From Alitiscatomonas aceti (lineage in GTDB: Bacteria > Bacillota > Clostridia > Lachnospirales > Lachnospiraceae), in NCBI RefSeq assembly GCF_025567195.1, contig NZ_JAOQJF010000019.1, forward strand, positions 1-59,802: a DNA stretch of 59,802 bases, in the 5' to 3' direction. The notes beneath the pieces were generated by a model. The model was not told where the DNA came from and ran no database searches. It saw only the letters and a list, made by a program, of their open reading frames with translations. Numbering within the stretch: the stretch's first letter is position 1; every line of letters starts with the position of its first letter. The position numbers and the translations under genes are program-made. Shown here one piece after another: positions 8,040 through 16,678 of the stretch.

Positions 8040-8711
8040 CATCAAGGGAGCAGATGTTTTCTGGTCTTCAAACTGTTTATACCTTGCCAGGCTCTTGGCG
8101 GCCAGCACAAATCCGATCGCCCCGGCTTCACCATATATGACCAGCATGGCAATGATCAGCCGTTCTAATTTTCCGATCATGCTTCCGGCGGAGGAATCAC
8201 TGGATTTTGGTGAATCAGGATTTTTTTGAAGGGAAATAGATGCGGTAAGCATTTTTACAAATTGGGAAGCCGGGGTCAGAAGAAGGATTACCAGCAGCAG
8301 ATAACGCATATTCTGAAGAAGCGGGACTTGTATACACAGGGACTTGAAAGTTTCTGTAAGATTTTCGGGGAGATGGAAAAAACAGGATCCAGCGAGGATC
8401 GATGCGGTATGAATAAGCTGGCTGGTACAGAATGCAGTCAGCTGACTGCGGGGAGATATGTGATTTCTGGTATAATAGTGGAATGTAAGAACGTCGGTTA
8501 TAAAGTGAGACAGGATAATGAACATCCATGCGATGACTGCACTGGGAAATGAAACACATAGAATAAATATAAGTCCCAAAATAAGAGAATACATCCCAAA
8601 ATGAGGGAGCAGGCATCTGAAACAGGGATGTTTTTTTACATCCGGGGAACCTGGCCATAGATGAAAGTCAGCAAGGAAATGTACGGATAAAATCAATAAT
8701 AAAAGTGACAA
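8034..8711 (-). CDS. DUF3307 integral membrane protein
   Basis: A 225-residue membrane protein with several hydrophobic segments, the first beginning directly after the start, and the DUF3307 feature HFLADF near the N-terminus. The start is a TTG at 8709-8711, supported by GGAGG 7 bases upstream; this ribosome site lies inside the last codons of the SatD-family gene, whose stop is only 2 bases away, so the two are translationally linked. DUF3307 proteins are often paired with SatD-family proteins; their molecular role is not known. The 3' end overlaps the convergent rsmI gene by 6 bases. Confidence 0.8.
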   Translation of the reverse strand: MSLLLLILSVHFLADFHLWPGSPDVKKHPCFRCLLPHFGMYSLILGLIFILCVSFPSAVIAWMFIILSHFITDVLTFHYYTRNHISPRSQLTAFCTSQLIHTASILAGSCFFHLPENLTETFKSLCIQVPLLQNMRYLLLVILLLTPASQFVKMLTASISLQKNPDSPKSSDSSAGSMIGKLERLIIAMLVIYGEAGAIGFVLAAKSLARYKQFEDQKTSAPLML

Positions 8712-8713
8712 AA

Positions 8714-9595
8714 CTATACCTCCTTCATATTTGTATTCATTTCATACAACACGGTTAACGCCATGCTGCGTGCCCAATATATATTTCCGCTTTCTAATGA
8801 ACGCGCAATGGTCTGTCTTTTTATAGAAAGGATTTTTGCTGCTTCAGTTGGGATCCCACGCTGCTTGCCGCCAGTGACAAAAAAGGCGTTCGGTTCTGTG
8901 TTTCTATAAATATCATTTCTGGCCCGGGCCGGTATCTGCCCGACTGAATCATCGGTTAAATTTATATGATCAAGAGGAAGTTCCCTGTCTGTTTTTGATA
9001 TTTTATGATCAAAACAGCTTTTTTCAATTAATAACCGATTGAAAGCCAGAGAGTCATAGGGCCATTGAAAGTCATTTTTCAGGCAGAGCGGAAACAGAAT
9101 TTCAGTGATGAGGAACAGTTGATTCTGGGTGATGCTCAGATTTTCAGTAACATTTGCAGCTCCTCCCATTAGTGTATTGAGCGTTCGATCATTTCTGGAG
9201 GCGCTGTACATCAGTACAGGATATCCCAGTGCAGGGTCTGTGCAGCGGATCGCATTTCGTGCATTATGATAAACTTCGCCATCCTGACTGGTTGTTCCCC
9301 GGCCTTTCATCTGCAGGTTCCAGTTTCCGATCCCTATTCCGGCCCGGATCTTAACTGGATACAGCCATATGGAAAAAAATCTGTAAAATAAATAAGCAGA
9401 TTCTCCCGTAGAAAATAATCCCTGTATTTCGTCTCCGGCACTGAATTCTACTGTTCGCAGTATATCGCCGGAAAACGCCTTATTTAAAAAATCCAGAACC
9501 CAGATCATATGAGTCTGGATCAAAAAACGGTCTGAATCCGTATAGGATCTGGAATTTCTTAGATCTATAATTAACGCTGCATATTCCTGGGACAT
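8714..9595 (-). CDS. SatD family protein with C-terminal helix-turn-helix-like segment
   Basis: A 293-residue protein of the SatD family. The N-terminal half (YAALIIDLRNSR, then FSAGDEIQGLF and IRAGIGIGNW) resembles the cyclase-like fold of this family. The last ~60 residues (PTEAAKILSIKRQTIARSLE) look like a DNA-binding helix-turn-helix, suggesting the protein senses something and binds nucleic acid. The start at 9595 has AGAGGTGA 5 bases upstream; in-frame GTGs at 9604 and 9598 are less well placed. Forms a two-gene unit with the DUF3307 membrane protein. In Streptococcus mutans satD lies in an acid-tolerance/secretion operon, but function is unresolved. Confidence 0.75.
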   Translation of the reverse strand: MSQEYAALIIDLRNSRSYTDSDRFLIQTHMIWVLDFLNKAFSGDILRTVEFSAGDEIQGLFSTGESAYLFYRFFSIWLYPVKIRAGIGIGNWNLQMKGRGTTSQDGEVYHNARNAIRCTDPALGYPVLMYSASRNDRTLNTLMGGAANVTENLSITQNQLFLITEILFPLCLKNDFQWPYDSLAFNRLLIEKSCFDHKISKTDRELPLDHINLTDDSVGQIPARARNDIYRNTEPNAFFVTGGKQRGIPTEAAKILSIKRQTIARSLESGNIYWARSMALTVLYEMNTNMKEV

Positions 9596-9710
9596 CACAA
9601 TCACCTCTTCATGAGTATAACATTTTAGAAGTGTAAAAGCAACTGAATAAGGGTGCTATTTGAATATGCAGCTAAAATACGCTTCTAAAATATGAGGCAG
9701 GATCTATGAT

Positions 9711-10814
9711 TTAAGAATGACGGTCATCAAAGGCTTCCCTTACATCAGAAAGAAATTTTGTGATGGGCAGCGTCTGAGGACAGCTGCCTTCACATTTTTT
9801 ACAGCCGATGCAGTCTGCCGGACCTCCGCCTGAAGCGGTCATGTTCTGGTAAACAGGAGCGATCTTCCAGCCGTCTCCGGGATTTTGCTTATATTCGTTA
9901 TACAGCCTGAAATATTCCGGTATATGGATCTTTTTCGGGCATCCGCTGACACAGTAGCCGCACCCAGTACAGGGAACCGCGATGGAGTTCCTTAAAAGGC
10001 CGGCAGCTTCAAAAAGAACGCTTTGTTCGTATTCTGTCAGCGGCTGGCGGCACGCCAGATTATCCAGGAGCTGCTCCATGGTGTTCATTCCGCTGAGGAC
10101 GATCTCCACCTGCGGAAGGCTTTCTGCAAACCGGATCGCATAGGAGGCCTGGCTGGCGTCCGGTGAAAGTTTTTCCAGGAGCCGTCCGGCCTTTTCGGGA
10201 AGAGCAGCCAGCGCTCCGCCCTTGACAGGCTCCATGACGATGACCTTTTTTCCATGCTTTACGGCAGTCTCATAGCAGCGTCTGGACTGGATGGAGCTGC
10301 TTTCCCAGTCCAGATAATTGATCTGGAGCTGTACATAATCCACCTCCGGATGGCGCGTAAGGATCTCATCCAGAAGATCAGCAGAATCATGGTAGGAAAA
10401 TCCTGTCTTTATAGCTTTTCCAGTCTTTTTTAATTCTTCAAGAAATCCAAATTCCCTATATTTTTCAGCAATTTCATAATGTTTTCCATTGAGCCAGTGG
10501 AGCAGATATACATCAAAGAAATCCACCTGGCAGCGGTCCTGCTGTTCCTTAAAGTACCGGTAACAGTCTTCGTGGGAGGTCATTTTATAGCCAGGCAGCT
10601 TGTCGGCCAGAAGAAAGGAGCTCCGGGGATGGCGCTTTACCAGGGATTCCCGGATGGCCCATTCGCTTTTTCCATCCAGATAGGTGTAGGCGGTGTCAAA
10701 ATAGTTCTGCCCGTGGGCTAAAAATACGTCTGTCATCTGATCTAACAGGCTTAAGTCGATCTCTCCGGCCGGGGTTACTGGGAGGCGTAAGAAGCCAAAG
10801 CCAAGTTTGTTCAT
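9711..10814 (-). CDS. aldo/keto reductase with C-terminal 4Fe-4S ferredoxin domain
   Basis: A 367-residue two-domain protein. Residues ~1-270 form an aldo/keto reductase barrel, with catalytic Asp and Tyr in FDTAYTY and a Lys in LADKLPGY. Residues ~275-360 carry two Cys clusters, CTGCGYCVSGCP and CIGCKKCEGSCP, sufficient for two 4Fe-4S centres. This architecture is common in anaerobes and suggests a redox partner other than, or besides, NAD(P)H. The start at 10814 has GGAGG about 8 bases upstream. It is likely a single-gene unit, since a terminator lies between it and the upstream GNAT gene. Physiological substrate unknown. Confidence 0.88.
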   Translation of the reverse strand: MNKLGFGFLRLPVTPAGEIDLSLLDQMTDVFLAHGQNYFDTAYTYLDGKSEWAIRESLVKRHPRSSFLLADKLPGYKMTSHEDCYRYFKEQQDRCQVDFFDVYLLHWLNGKHYEIAEKYREFGFLEELKKTGKAIKTGFSYHDSADLLDEILTRHPEVDYVQLQINYLDWESSSIQSRRCYETAVKHGKKVIVMEPVKGGALAALPEKAGRLLEKLSPDASQASYAIRFAESLPQVEIVLSGMNTMEQLLDNLACRQPLTEYEQSVLFEAAGLLRNSIAVPCTGCGYCVSGCPKKIHIPEYFRLYNEYKQNPGDGWKIAPVYQNMTASGGGPADCIGCKKCEGSCPQTLPITKFLSDVREAFDDRHS

Positions 10815-10845
10815 ATGGGATTCCTCCATTTTTATATTTGAAAAT

Positions 10846-10870
10846 AAGGGATCACCGTCGGTGATCCCTT
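10846..10870 (-). terminator. terminator of the GNAT/M20 transcript
   Basis: A perfect 11-bp stem AAGGGATCACC/GGTGATCCCTT with a 3-base loop, followed on the minus strand by TTATTTTC. It sits 19 bases after the stop of the GNAT gene and before the aldo/keto reductase gene. Confidence 0.8.
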
Positions 10871-10888
10871 AAAATCGTAAAAGGTGTA

Positions 10889-11440
10889 CTATCTGGTCTT
10901 GATGGCCATCATCCAGTAATGATTATCGTTGAAATCAAAGGTGCCGATCTCCGTCATATGAGCCTTTTTTGTGTGGGCGGCGTAGCTGCGTCCGTTGATC
11001 TGGTTGATGAAGGTCACCATGACGGGATACTGGTCCTCGAACTGCTTCAGAGAGGCCTTGAAGATCCCTTCAAAAACGCCTGTGCCCCGGACGGAAACAT
11101 CCACGCAGACGGGGCCGTACTGGTAGGTGTTCGTTTCGTCTAAGGCGGTTCCCTCAAACGGCATATCCGGCAGCACCTCGGTCATCCGCTTCATGATAGG
11201 GACCTGCATCCAGTAATCCCATCCCGCAGCCAGGGCAAAGGCCTTTACGGTCCCGTTTTCATCCTTTGCCAAGGTCACGCCCTTCCGGTTTACGATGAGA
11301 TCCTCAAACTGCTGGTCCGAGAGCTTGGTGGTCACGAAGCCGCCGGCGATATCCTCCTGGGAAATGGTATCTTTATGATATCTTGCCAGCAGGGCTTTGA
11401 TCGCCGGCAGATCGTTCATGGTTGCCAGAGTGTATTCCAT
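10889..11440 (-). CDS. GNAT-like acetyltransferase
   Basis: A 183-residue protein that fits the GNAT fold: an N-terminal MEYTLATMNDLPAIKALL strand-helix unit and a later PVCVDVSVRGTGVFEGI stretch, matching the acetyl-CoA pyrophosphate loop (Q/RxxGxG/A-like, here VRGTGV). Acetyl acceptor unknown. The start has GGAGG about 9 bases upstream. It lies 46 bases downstream of the M20 amidohydrolase on the same strand and is followed by a strong terminator, so it is probably the last gene of the PucR-M20-GNAT transcript. Confidence 0.7.
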   Translation of the reverse strand: MEYTLATMNDLPAIKALLARYHKDTISQEDIAGGFVTTKLSDQQFEDLIVNRKGVTLAKDENGTVKAFALAAGWDYWMQVPIMKRMTEVLPDMPFEGTALDETNTYQYGPVCVDVSVRGTGVFEGIFKASLKQFEDQYPVMVTFINQINGRSYAAHTKKAHMTEIGTFDFNDNHYWMMAIKTR

Positions 11441-11486
11441 CTGTCTGTTCCTCCGTTTTCTTATTTTATAGCCGGACGGATGCTTT

Positions 11487-12674
11487 TTAGTGGTTCTTTA
11501 ACCACTCCATAGCCACATGGGCGTAAACAGCTGCTCCCACAGGAAGGGCGTCCTCATGGAACATGGCCTTTGGATGATGCTGGGGGTAGCAGTAGCCCTG
11601 TTCGGGCTGACCGGCGGCGATGCCAAGGAACACGGTGGGAACCTCGTTGGCTACATAGGAGAAGTCCTCAGAGCCCATGTTGCTCATGTGCTGGCCGATG
11701 TCGTTTAAGTCCACAAAGTGAACGCCCTCCAGTTCTCCAAGATATCCCTTTACTTCCCCGTAGAGCTCCTGGTTATGGAATAAGACAGGACAGCCGCTTC
11801 CATATTCCACATGGGCCTCGGCGTTGAAGGCGGCAGCCACAGTGCTTACGATGGCGTCCATACGGGTCTTTACCATTTCCCGGGTGGTATTTTTTAATGT
11901 GCGGATGGTTCCGGACATCATGGCCTCCTGGGGGATCACGTTGGAGGTGTTTCCGCCGTGCATCTGGCCGATGGTAAGGACCATATTGTCCGCCGGATCC
12001 ATTTCCCGGGCGTTGATGGCCTGGAGAGCCAGATGGATGTGGGACATGACGTTTAAGGGATCCACGCCGTTGTTGGGCTGGGCTCCGTGACAGCCTTTGC
12101 CGGTGATCTTAATGGTAAACCAGTCCACGGCAGCCATTTTAGAGTCTGCGCCGGTCATGATCACAGTGCCTGCCGGCAGCGGAAGGTTTGTGAATACGTG
12201 GATGCCCAGGGCGGCGTTTACGTCCGGGTCTTTTAAGATCCCGTTTTCCACCATCATCTTCGCTCCGTCCATGGTTTCCTCGGCCGGCTGGAACATGAGC
12301 TTTACCTGGCCCTCCAGCTCATCCTCATGGGCCTTTAAGAGACGTGCTGCGCCCAGCATATTGGCTGTATGACAGTCATGGCCGCAGGCGTGCATGCATC
12401 CGTTTTCAGATTTAAATTCCAGGTCTGTCATTTCTGTTACAGGGAGGGCGTCCATATCACCGCGGATCAGGAAGCATTTTCCCGGCTTCTTTCCGGCGAC
12501 AGCCACTACGCCGCTTCCCATTCTCTGGGGCTCATATCCCATTTCCCTTAATTTTTCCTCCACATAGGCCGCGGTCTTCGGAAGTTCCAGACCCAGCTCC
12601 GGGTTCTGGTGGAAGTGGCGGCGGTCCGCCGTTAAAGTGTCCTTCATGGCAAGTGCTTCGTTATACATGTTCAT
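11487..12674 (-). CDS. M20D family metallopeptidase/amidohydrolase
   Basis: A 395-residue enzyme of the M20 peptidase family, hippurate hydrolase/N-acyl-amino-acid amidohydrolase branch, which cleaves an amide bond to release an amino acid. Metal-ligand and catalytic motifs seen: RHFHQNPEL, RGDMDALPVTE, HACGHDCHTANML and FQPAEET; MGSEDFSY near the C-terminus fits as well. Full length for the family. The ATG overlaps the stop of the PucR gene by 4 bases (ATGA), so the regulator and enzyme are translationally coupled. With the nearby transporter-like genes this suggests uptake and hydrolysis of an N-acylated or peptide-like compound. Confidence 0.9.
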   Translation of the reverse strand: MNMYNEALAMKDTLTADRRHFHQNPELGLELPKTAAYVEEKLREMGYEPQRMGSGVVAVAGKKPGKCFLIRGDMDALPVTEMTDLEFKSENGCMHACGHDCHTANMLGAARLLKAHEDELEGQVKLMFQPAEETMDGAKMMVENGILKDPDVNAALGIHVFTNLPLPAGTVIMTGADSKMAAVDWFTIKITGKGCHGAQPNNGVDPLNVMSHIHLALQAINAREMDPADNMVLTIGQMHGGNTSNVIPQEAMMSGTIRTLKNTTREMVKTRMDAIVSTVAAAFNAEAHVEYGSGCPVLFHNQELYGEVKGYLGELEGVHFVDLNDIGQHMSNMGSEDFSYVANEVPTVFLGIAAGQPEQGYCYPQHHPKAMFHEDALPVGAAVYAHVAMEWLKNH

Positions 12675-14344
12675 GATCCATTCCGCCTTTCTTTTAAATG
12701 AATGATTGAATCGGGGCCAGGCTGCAGATATTGCAGCAGCAGCCCCAGTTTTGTGCGTTCAACATAGTCGTCCCAGTGGACCGGGATCAGTTCATTGACC
12801 TTTTCGATCCGCCTCCGGACTGTATTGACATTGACAAAAAGTTTTTCGGCTGTCAGGCTGTAATTTAAATTGTTTTCAAGATAGGTTTTTAAAGTATAGA
12901 GGAGTTCCTGGTTCTTTTCTGAGTCGATGAGCTTCTGGAGCTTTTTTAAAAGAGGGCCCAGTTCGTCCTCAGGGATATTGATCCAGGTGAGGATCCCCAG
13001 TGCGTCGTAATCAAAGAGGGTCTTCCGGGAATCGGTAAGTCTTCCGATATTCAGGACCTTCCGGCATTTTTCAATATGAGGACGGAGATCATGGAGATCT
13101 CCCGAATCTCCCGTAAAGCTGAAAAACCAGGATACGTCGGGGAAAGTCCCCCGGAGGAGCTTCTGGAACTCCAGGATCAGTCCACGGATCTCTTCCTTAT
13201 TTATGGGGGACAGCCGGACGGCGTTGAGGAGGATGACTCCTTCTGCGGATGACAGGAATGCCACGCGGCCGATCCGGTTCATTCGGCAGCGTTTGAACGC
13301 CTCCAGCATGGAGATCCTGTGGCTCCGGATATCCAGCTCATCCTGGTCGTGACGGAACAGGATGCAGAGGTATGGCTGCTCCACGGAGAGCCCCAGCTGG
13401 TCCGCCTGGTAGATCAGCTGCCGGGCGTCAGCAGGAGTGCTTTCCATGGCCAGGTGGATCAGATTTTCAAACCCGATATTGCTGGCATCCCGGGCGACCA
13501 CCTGCTGGTCGAAGATTCCCTGGAGCATCAGATATGCGATGCGCATAGAATATTCGTCGTAAAAATCCAGGAATTTCCTGGATTCCATCACGCAGAAGTA
13601 CGCCTGGGTGATCCCCGCGGACTCAATGGGGATGGTGACCCAGCTGATCCGGGGTTCATTGGCAGCCTCTCCTTTGAGGAGACGGTACCGTTTCATGTGG
13701 ATACAGTCGCAGAGGGCGTGGCTGGTATGGGGAAGCTGGGGAGACCAGTAATCGGATTCGCGGATCCCATATTTTTCACTGGCCTTTTTGAAGTTGTCTG
13801 AGCTGTAATACCGCTTATCCATGGTCACATCATAGAGAAAAGCGGGGAATTCCATTTCGGTTTCCAGGGTCTTTAAGATTTTCTGGATGGCCTGTTCCTT
13901 GTAATTCTGATTGTAGCAGCCGGGGCCCTGGCTGATGTCGATCCTGAGACTCTGGATCGCATGGTTTAATACGCCCACGTTTACCTGGTTGACCACGGTC
14001 ATCCAGGACGGGGAGTAGGGCATGGTGATCAGGGGAATGCTGTTCCTGTCATAAATCTCGATCAGTTTCTCCGGGATCTTATCCAGATAGCTGCCCCTTT
14101 TTATCACCAGGGCTGCGTGGCTGGGAATAAAATTCTCACAGAATTTCTCCAGGTAGCCTTCAAATTCAGCAAAAATATAACCGGACGTGAAAATAAGCTC
14201 TTTTCCAATACTCCAGCGATGGCCTTCCGGCACCTCCAGGAAGCTGACGCCCTGGATCTCGCGGTTTAATCCTTTATGGCCGGCAATGACGTGAAAATCC
14301 TTAAAAAAGTCCATACTGAGCAAATCGCCGACTGAAATTCCCAT
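12671..14344 (-). CDS. PucR family transcriptional regulator
   Basis: A 557-residue regulator. The N-terminal ~125 residues form a PucR sensing domain (SVGDLLSMDFF, VAGHKG-like VIAGHKGLNREI, then LIFTSGY). A long middle region may sense ligand. The C-terminal HTH_30 domain reads TLKTYLENNLNYSLTAEKL and VNTVRRRIEKV, as in activators of purine and amide catabolism. The start at 14344 has GGAGG 9 bases upstream. It precedes and overlaps the M20 gene and is likely its regulator and that of the transport-like genes at 14526-15931; this last point is inference. Confidence 0.88.
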   Translation of the reverse strand: MGISVGDLLSMDFFKDFHVIAGHKGLNREIQGVSFLEVPEGHRWSIGKELIFTSGYIFAEFEGYLEKFCENFIPSHAALVIKRGSYLDKIPEKLIEIYDRNSIPLITMPYSPSWMTVVNQVNVGVLNHAIQSLRIDISQGPGCYNQNYKEQAIQKILKTLETEMEFPAFLYDVTMDKRYYSSDNFKKASEKYGIRESDYWSPQLPHTSHALCDCIHMKRYRLLKGEAANEPRISWVTIPIESAGITQAYFCVMESRKFLDFYDEYSMRIAYLMLQGIFDQQVVARDASNIGFENLIHLAMESTPADARQLIYQADQLGLSVEQPYLCILFRHDQDELDIRSHRISMLEAFKRCRMNRIGRVAFLSSAEGVILLNAVRLSPINKEEIRGLILEFQKLLRGTFPDVSWFFSFTGDSGDLHDLRPHIEKCRKVLNIGRLTDSRKTLFDYDALGILTWINIPEDELGPLLKKLQKLIDSEKNQELLYTLKTYLENNLNYSLTAEKLFVNVNTVRRRIEKVNELIPVHWDDYVERTKLGLLLQYLQPGPDSIIHLKERRNGS

Positions 14345-14525
14345 ACTGCGGGACCTCCCTCTTCTGTCACCCGGATGGAAGCTGGTTCCAAACCGGTTCT
14401 TTCATGCAAAATATTGTCGTATTCAGTCTAGCATACCATAAAATAGACAAAAAATATAGGACATATTGTGCATTTTGCTGTTTTTTAACAGCGTGAGCAG
14501 AAAGAGGGAGGAAGAGAGACGGGAT

Positions 14526-15221
14526 CTATTCCGTTTTTTTGCCTTCCATTTTTTTCATGGCCATGGCGATAAAAATGGAACCAAATACGCATAACAGGGT
14601 TCCCAGATAGCTGCTGGCTCCCGGAAGGAAGTTGAATACTCCTTTGTTGATGGCAATATAAACGACACACCCGAATACCAGCATGATCACGGCCAGCTTT
14701 TTCTGGTTCATGGCGAACTGTACGAAGAGAGCGCCGAAGAGGGCCGGAAGCAGGTAGTTTAAGGCTGCGGTAACAGAAGGCGGGAGCATGGCCAGAATAG
14801 AGCTTCCGGCAATGACGCCAACGGAAAGAATGATGATGTTGATGATAATGGAAACGCCCATTCCAATGGTGGAGATGATGGAGCCCTGCTCGGATCCCAG
14901 CTCCACACCGGCAGAAACCTGGGCAATGCTGGCACAGGGAACGCGCATGTTGGAGATATTTCCGGAAAGGAACGCCATGTAGGTTCCCACAGGCCCCAGG
15001 ACCGGATAATAGGAGATCGGCTCAATGACCCAGAGGAAGCCGAAGCTGGTGGTAACGGTAATGAAGCAGGTAGCCAACAGCGCAAGATCCGGCCAGAGAC
15101 CATGGCCAAAGCCAAGAACAAGGGCGGGAAGGAAAGAGGCGAAAACGCCGAGAATGCCGGTGATCTTTCCGATCCGGTGCATTTTTGGTAAGTAATCGTT
15201 GGTGAAATAATGTTTGTCCAT
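14526..15221 (-). CDS. polytopic membrane protein paired with DUF5058 protein
   Basis: A 231-residue, very hydrophobic protein with roughly six membrane segments (for example ITGILGVFASFLPALVLGF and IIINIIILSVGVIAGSSIL). The N-terminus MDKHYFTNDYLP is polar and probably cytosolic. I do not recognise a characterised family. The start at 15221 has a GGGGGG-type site about 11 bases upstream; the frame extends 23 codons further upstream into the neighbour without support. It follows the DUF5058 gene after 14 bases. The two resemble a two-component membrane complex, perhaps a permease serving the adjacent amidohydrolases. The 180-base gap to the PucR gene contains a small GCTGTT/AACAGC hairpin (14477-14492) without a T run. 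Confidence 0.65.
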   Translation of the reverse strand: MDKHYFTNDYLPKMHRIGKITGILGVFASFLPALVLGFGHGLWPDLALLATCFITVTTSFGFLWVIEPISYYPVLGPVGTYMAFLSGNISNMRVPCASIAQVSAGVELGSEQGSIISTIGMGVSIIINIIILSVGVIAGSSILAMLPPSVTAALNYLLPALFGALFVQFAMNQKKLAVIMLVFGCVVYIAINKGVFNFLPGASSYLGTLLCVFGSIFIAMAMKKMEGKKTE

Positions 15222-15235
15222 AAAAATAAGCCCCC

Positions 15236-15931
15236 CTATACCAGTGCTGTGATGACCATGGCGACCAGGATCGCGATGGTCAGATTCCATTCTTTTAACC
15301 AGGAGATTTTGAATTTTCCGGAAACATAGAGCAGAATGGCCATAAATACGCCGCCCAGCACACAGGAAAGGGCAGATTTATCCACTGCAACCAGCTTCTG
15401 GCTCACCATGCCGCCGAAGGCGCCGACCATGGCAGCCCCGGAGATCACGCCCACTAAAGCGGAGTTTCCGCCTGCCATTCTGTTCTGTACCTTTTCCATT
15501 TTGTCAGCGGTGAGAGTGGAAACGATGATCCAGCCGATGGAGCCTAGGATCATGGTCCAGACAGCCATTGTGAAGGCAAAGGTGGTCATTTCATCCACGC
15601 CCAGCTGGACACCGGCGGATGCGGTTCCAATTCCGGCTGCGATGGACTCGAACATAACGGAGCCGATGAAGGAAAGACGCATCCAGGCCATGGGGCCGCC
15701 CACTGATACCAGGAGCGAAAGCATTCCGCTCAGGATCACGACCGACGGGCCAAGAGAGGTGAGGGCGGAGCTTTTCATTGCCCGTTTCACCTGGTCGTTG
15801 GTAAGGCCCACCTTCGGGGCGGCGTCCATGGCCTTTTTTGTGAAGATCACAGCCTGGAATACCACCAGAAGTACGGCGGTTCCGCAGGCCAGCCACATGG
15901 GAAGACTGTTTGCAAGCTGCATTGCATCCAT
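15236..15931 (-). CDS. DUF5058 family membrane protein
   Basis: A 231-residue membrane protein matching my recollection of DUF5058: an N-terminal membrane segment (MWLACGTAVLLVVFQAVIF), a conserved soluble loop with GLTNDQVKRAMKSSALTS, and several later membrane spans. Function unknown; such genes are often seen beside M20 peptidases in clostridia. The start has AAAGGAGG 7 bases upstream. Followed after 14 bases by another polytopic membrane protein. A transport role is suggested by context only. Confidence 0.7.
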   Translation of the reverse strand: MDAMQLANSLPMWLACGTAVLLVVFQAVIFTKKAMDAAPKVGLTNDQVKRAMKSSALTSLGPSVVILSGMLSLLVSVGGPMAWMRLSFIGSVMFESIAAGIGTASAGVQLGVDEMTTFAFTMAVWTMILGSIGWIIVSTLTADKMEKVQNRMAGGNSALVGVISGAAMVGAFGGMVSQKLVAVDKSALSCVLGGVFMAILLYVSGKFKISWLKEWNLTIAILVAMVITALV

Positions 15932-16098
15932 AAGAGTACCTCCTTTAACGGATTCAATAAAATTTTTTAAAAGAATGACACAATTTTACTATATAAGGAT
16001 CCGTTATACTATGGTACAGGATGCGTATTTTTGTAAAAATATTTCCGCTAGGAATAAAAATTATAAAAAAACTGGAAAAAAGTAATTTTTTTTACTTT
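15932..16098 (-). promoter_or_regulatory. AT-rich gap upstream of the DUF5058 gene
   Basis: This 167-base AT-rich stretch separates the ECF S gene from the DUF5058 gene on the same strand. It contains several TATA-like motifs (for instance TATATA near 15990-15997) but no convincing -35/-10 pair and no clear hairpin. It is a likely place for a separate promoter of the membrane pair. Confidence 0.3.
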
Positions 16099-16644
16099 TT
16101 AAAGAAATTTCACCCGCAGGTTCCGGATGGCCGGAGACTTGGCCAGGACCGTGTAGGCCACGCCGCCCAGGACGATCCCGGCAGCAGTCTGGGCGATCAG
16201 GGTGAAGCATTCGGCCATGGCAACGCCTCCGCCGTAAAGGGGGATCTTTACTAAGGTATAGCCGATCACATGGAAAATGCCGCCGGTGACGGCCCCGGCC
16301 AGCCAGGAATATTTAAAATGGGGCAGCAGCCGGTACATGATGAGTCCCATGATCAGCGCCCAGCCGCCCTTTAAGACAATGGTAGGCAGGACCCAGGCGG
16401 CGTATCCGGCGATGAAGTCGGAAAGTCCGGCTCCGATGGCTCCGGCCAGCATTCCCCTGCGGGTGCCGAACAGGCAGACCGTGAGGATGATCATGCAGTC
16501 TCCCAGGTGAGTGTAGCCAAAGGCTGTGGGGATCTTGAAAAAATACGTTCCAGTGAATACCAGGGCGGCCATGAGGCCGGTGATGGCCATATCCAGGGTG
16601 GGATCGCAGGCACGGGCTGGTCCGGAGGAATGAGTTTTTTGCAT
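16099..16644 (-). CDS. ECF transporter S component
   Basis: A 181-residue membrane protein with about six hydrophobic segments and the typical look of a substrate-capture (S) subunit of an energy-coupling factor importer: a polar N-terminus, then GLMAALVFTGTYFFKIP, the conserved THLGDCMIIL loop, GTRRGMLAGAIGAGLSD, and AAWVLPTIVLKGG. No EcfA or EcfT is encoded here, so it would use a shared module from elsewhere. The start has AAGGAG 10 bases upstream. It follows the amidohydrolase gene after 34 bases and is probably cotranscribed. The substrate, probably a vitamin-like molecule, is unknown. Confidence 0.82.
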   Translation of the reverse strand: MQKTHSSGPARACDPTLDMAITGLMAALVFTGTYFFKIPTAFGYTHLGDCMIILTVCLFGTRRGMLAGAIGAGLSDFIAGYAAWVLPTIVLKGGWALIMGLIMYRLLPHFKYSWLAGAVTGGIFHVIGYTLVKIPLYGGGVAMAECFTLIAQTAAGIVLGGVAYTVLAKSPAIRNLRVKFL

Positions 16645-16678
16645 AGCAGGCGCTCCTTTTCGTTTCTGTTCCGGGATT

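Noticed and set aside
14477..14492. GCTGTT/AACAGC hairpin as terminator of the DUF5058 pair
   Set aside because: The stem is only 6 bp and no T run follows on the minus strand.
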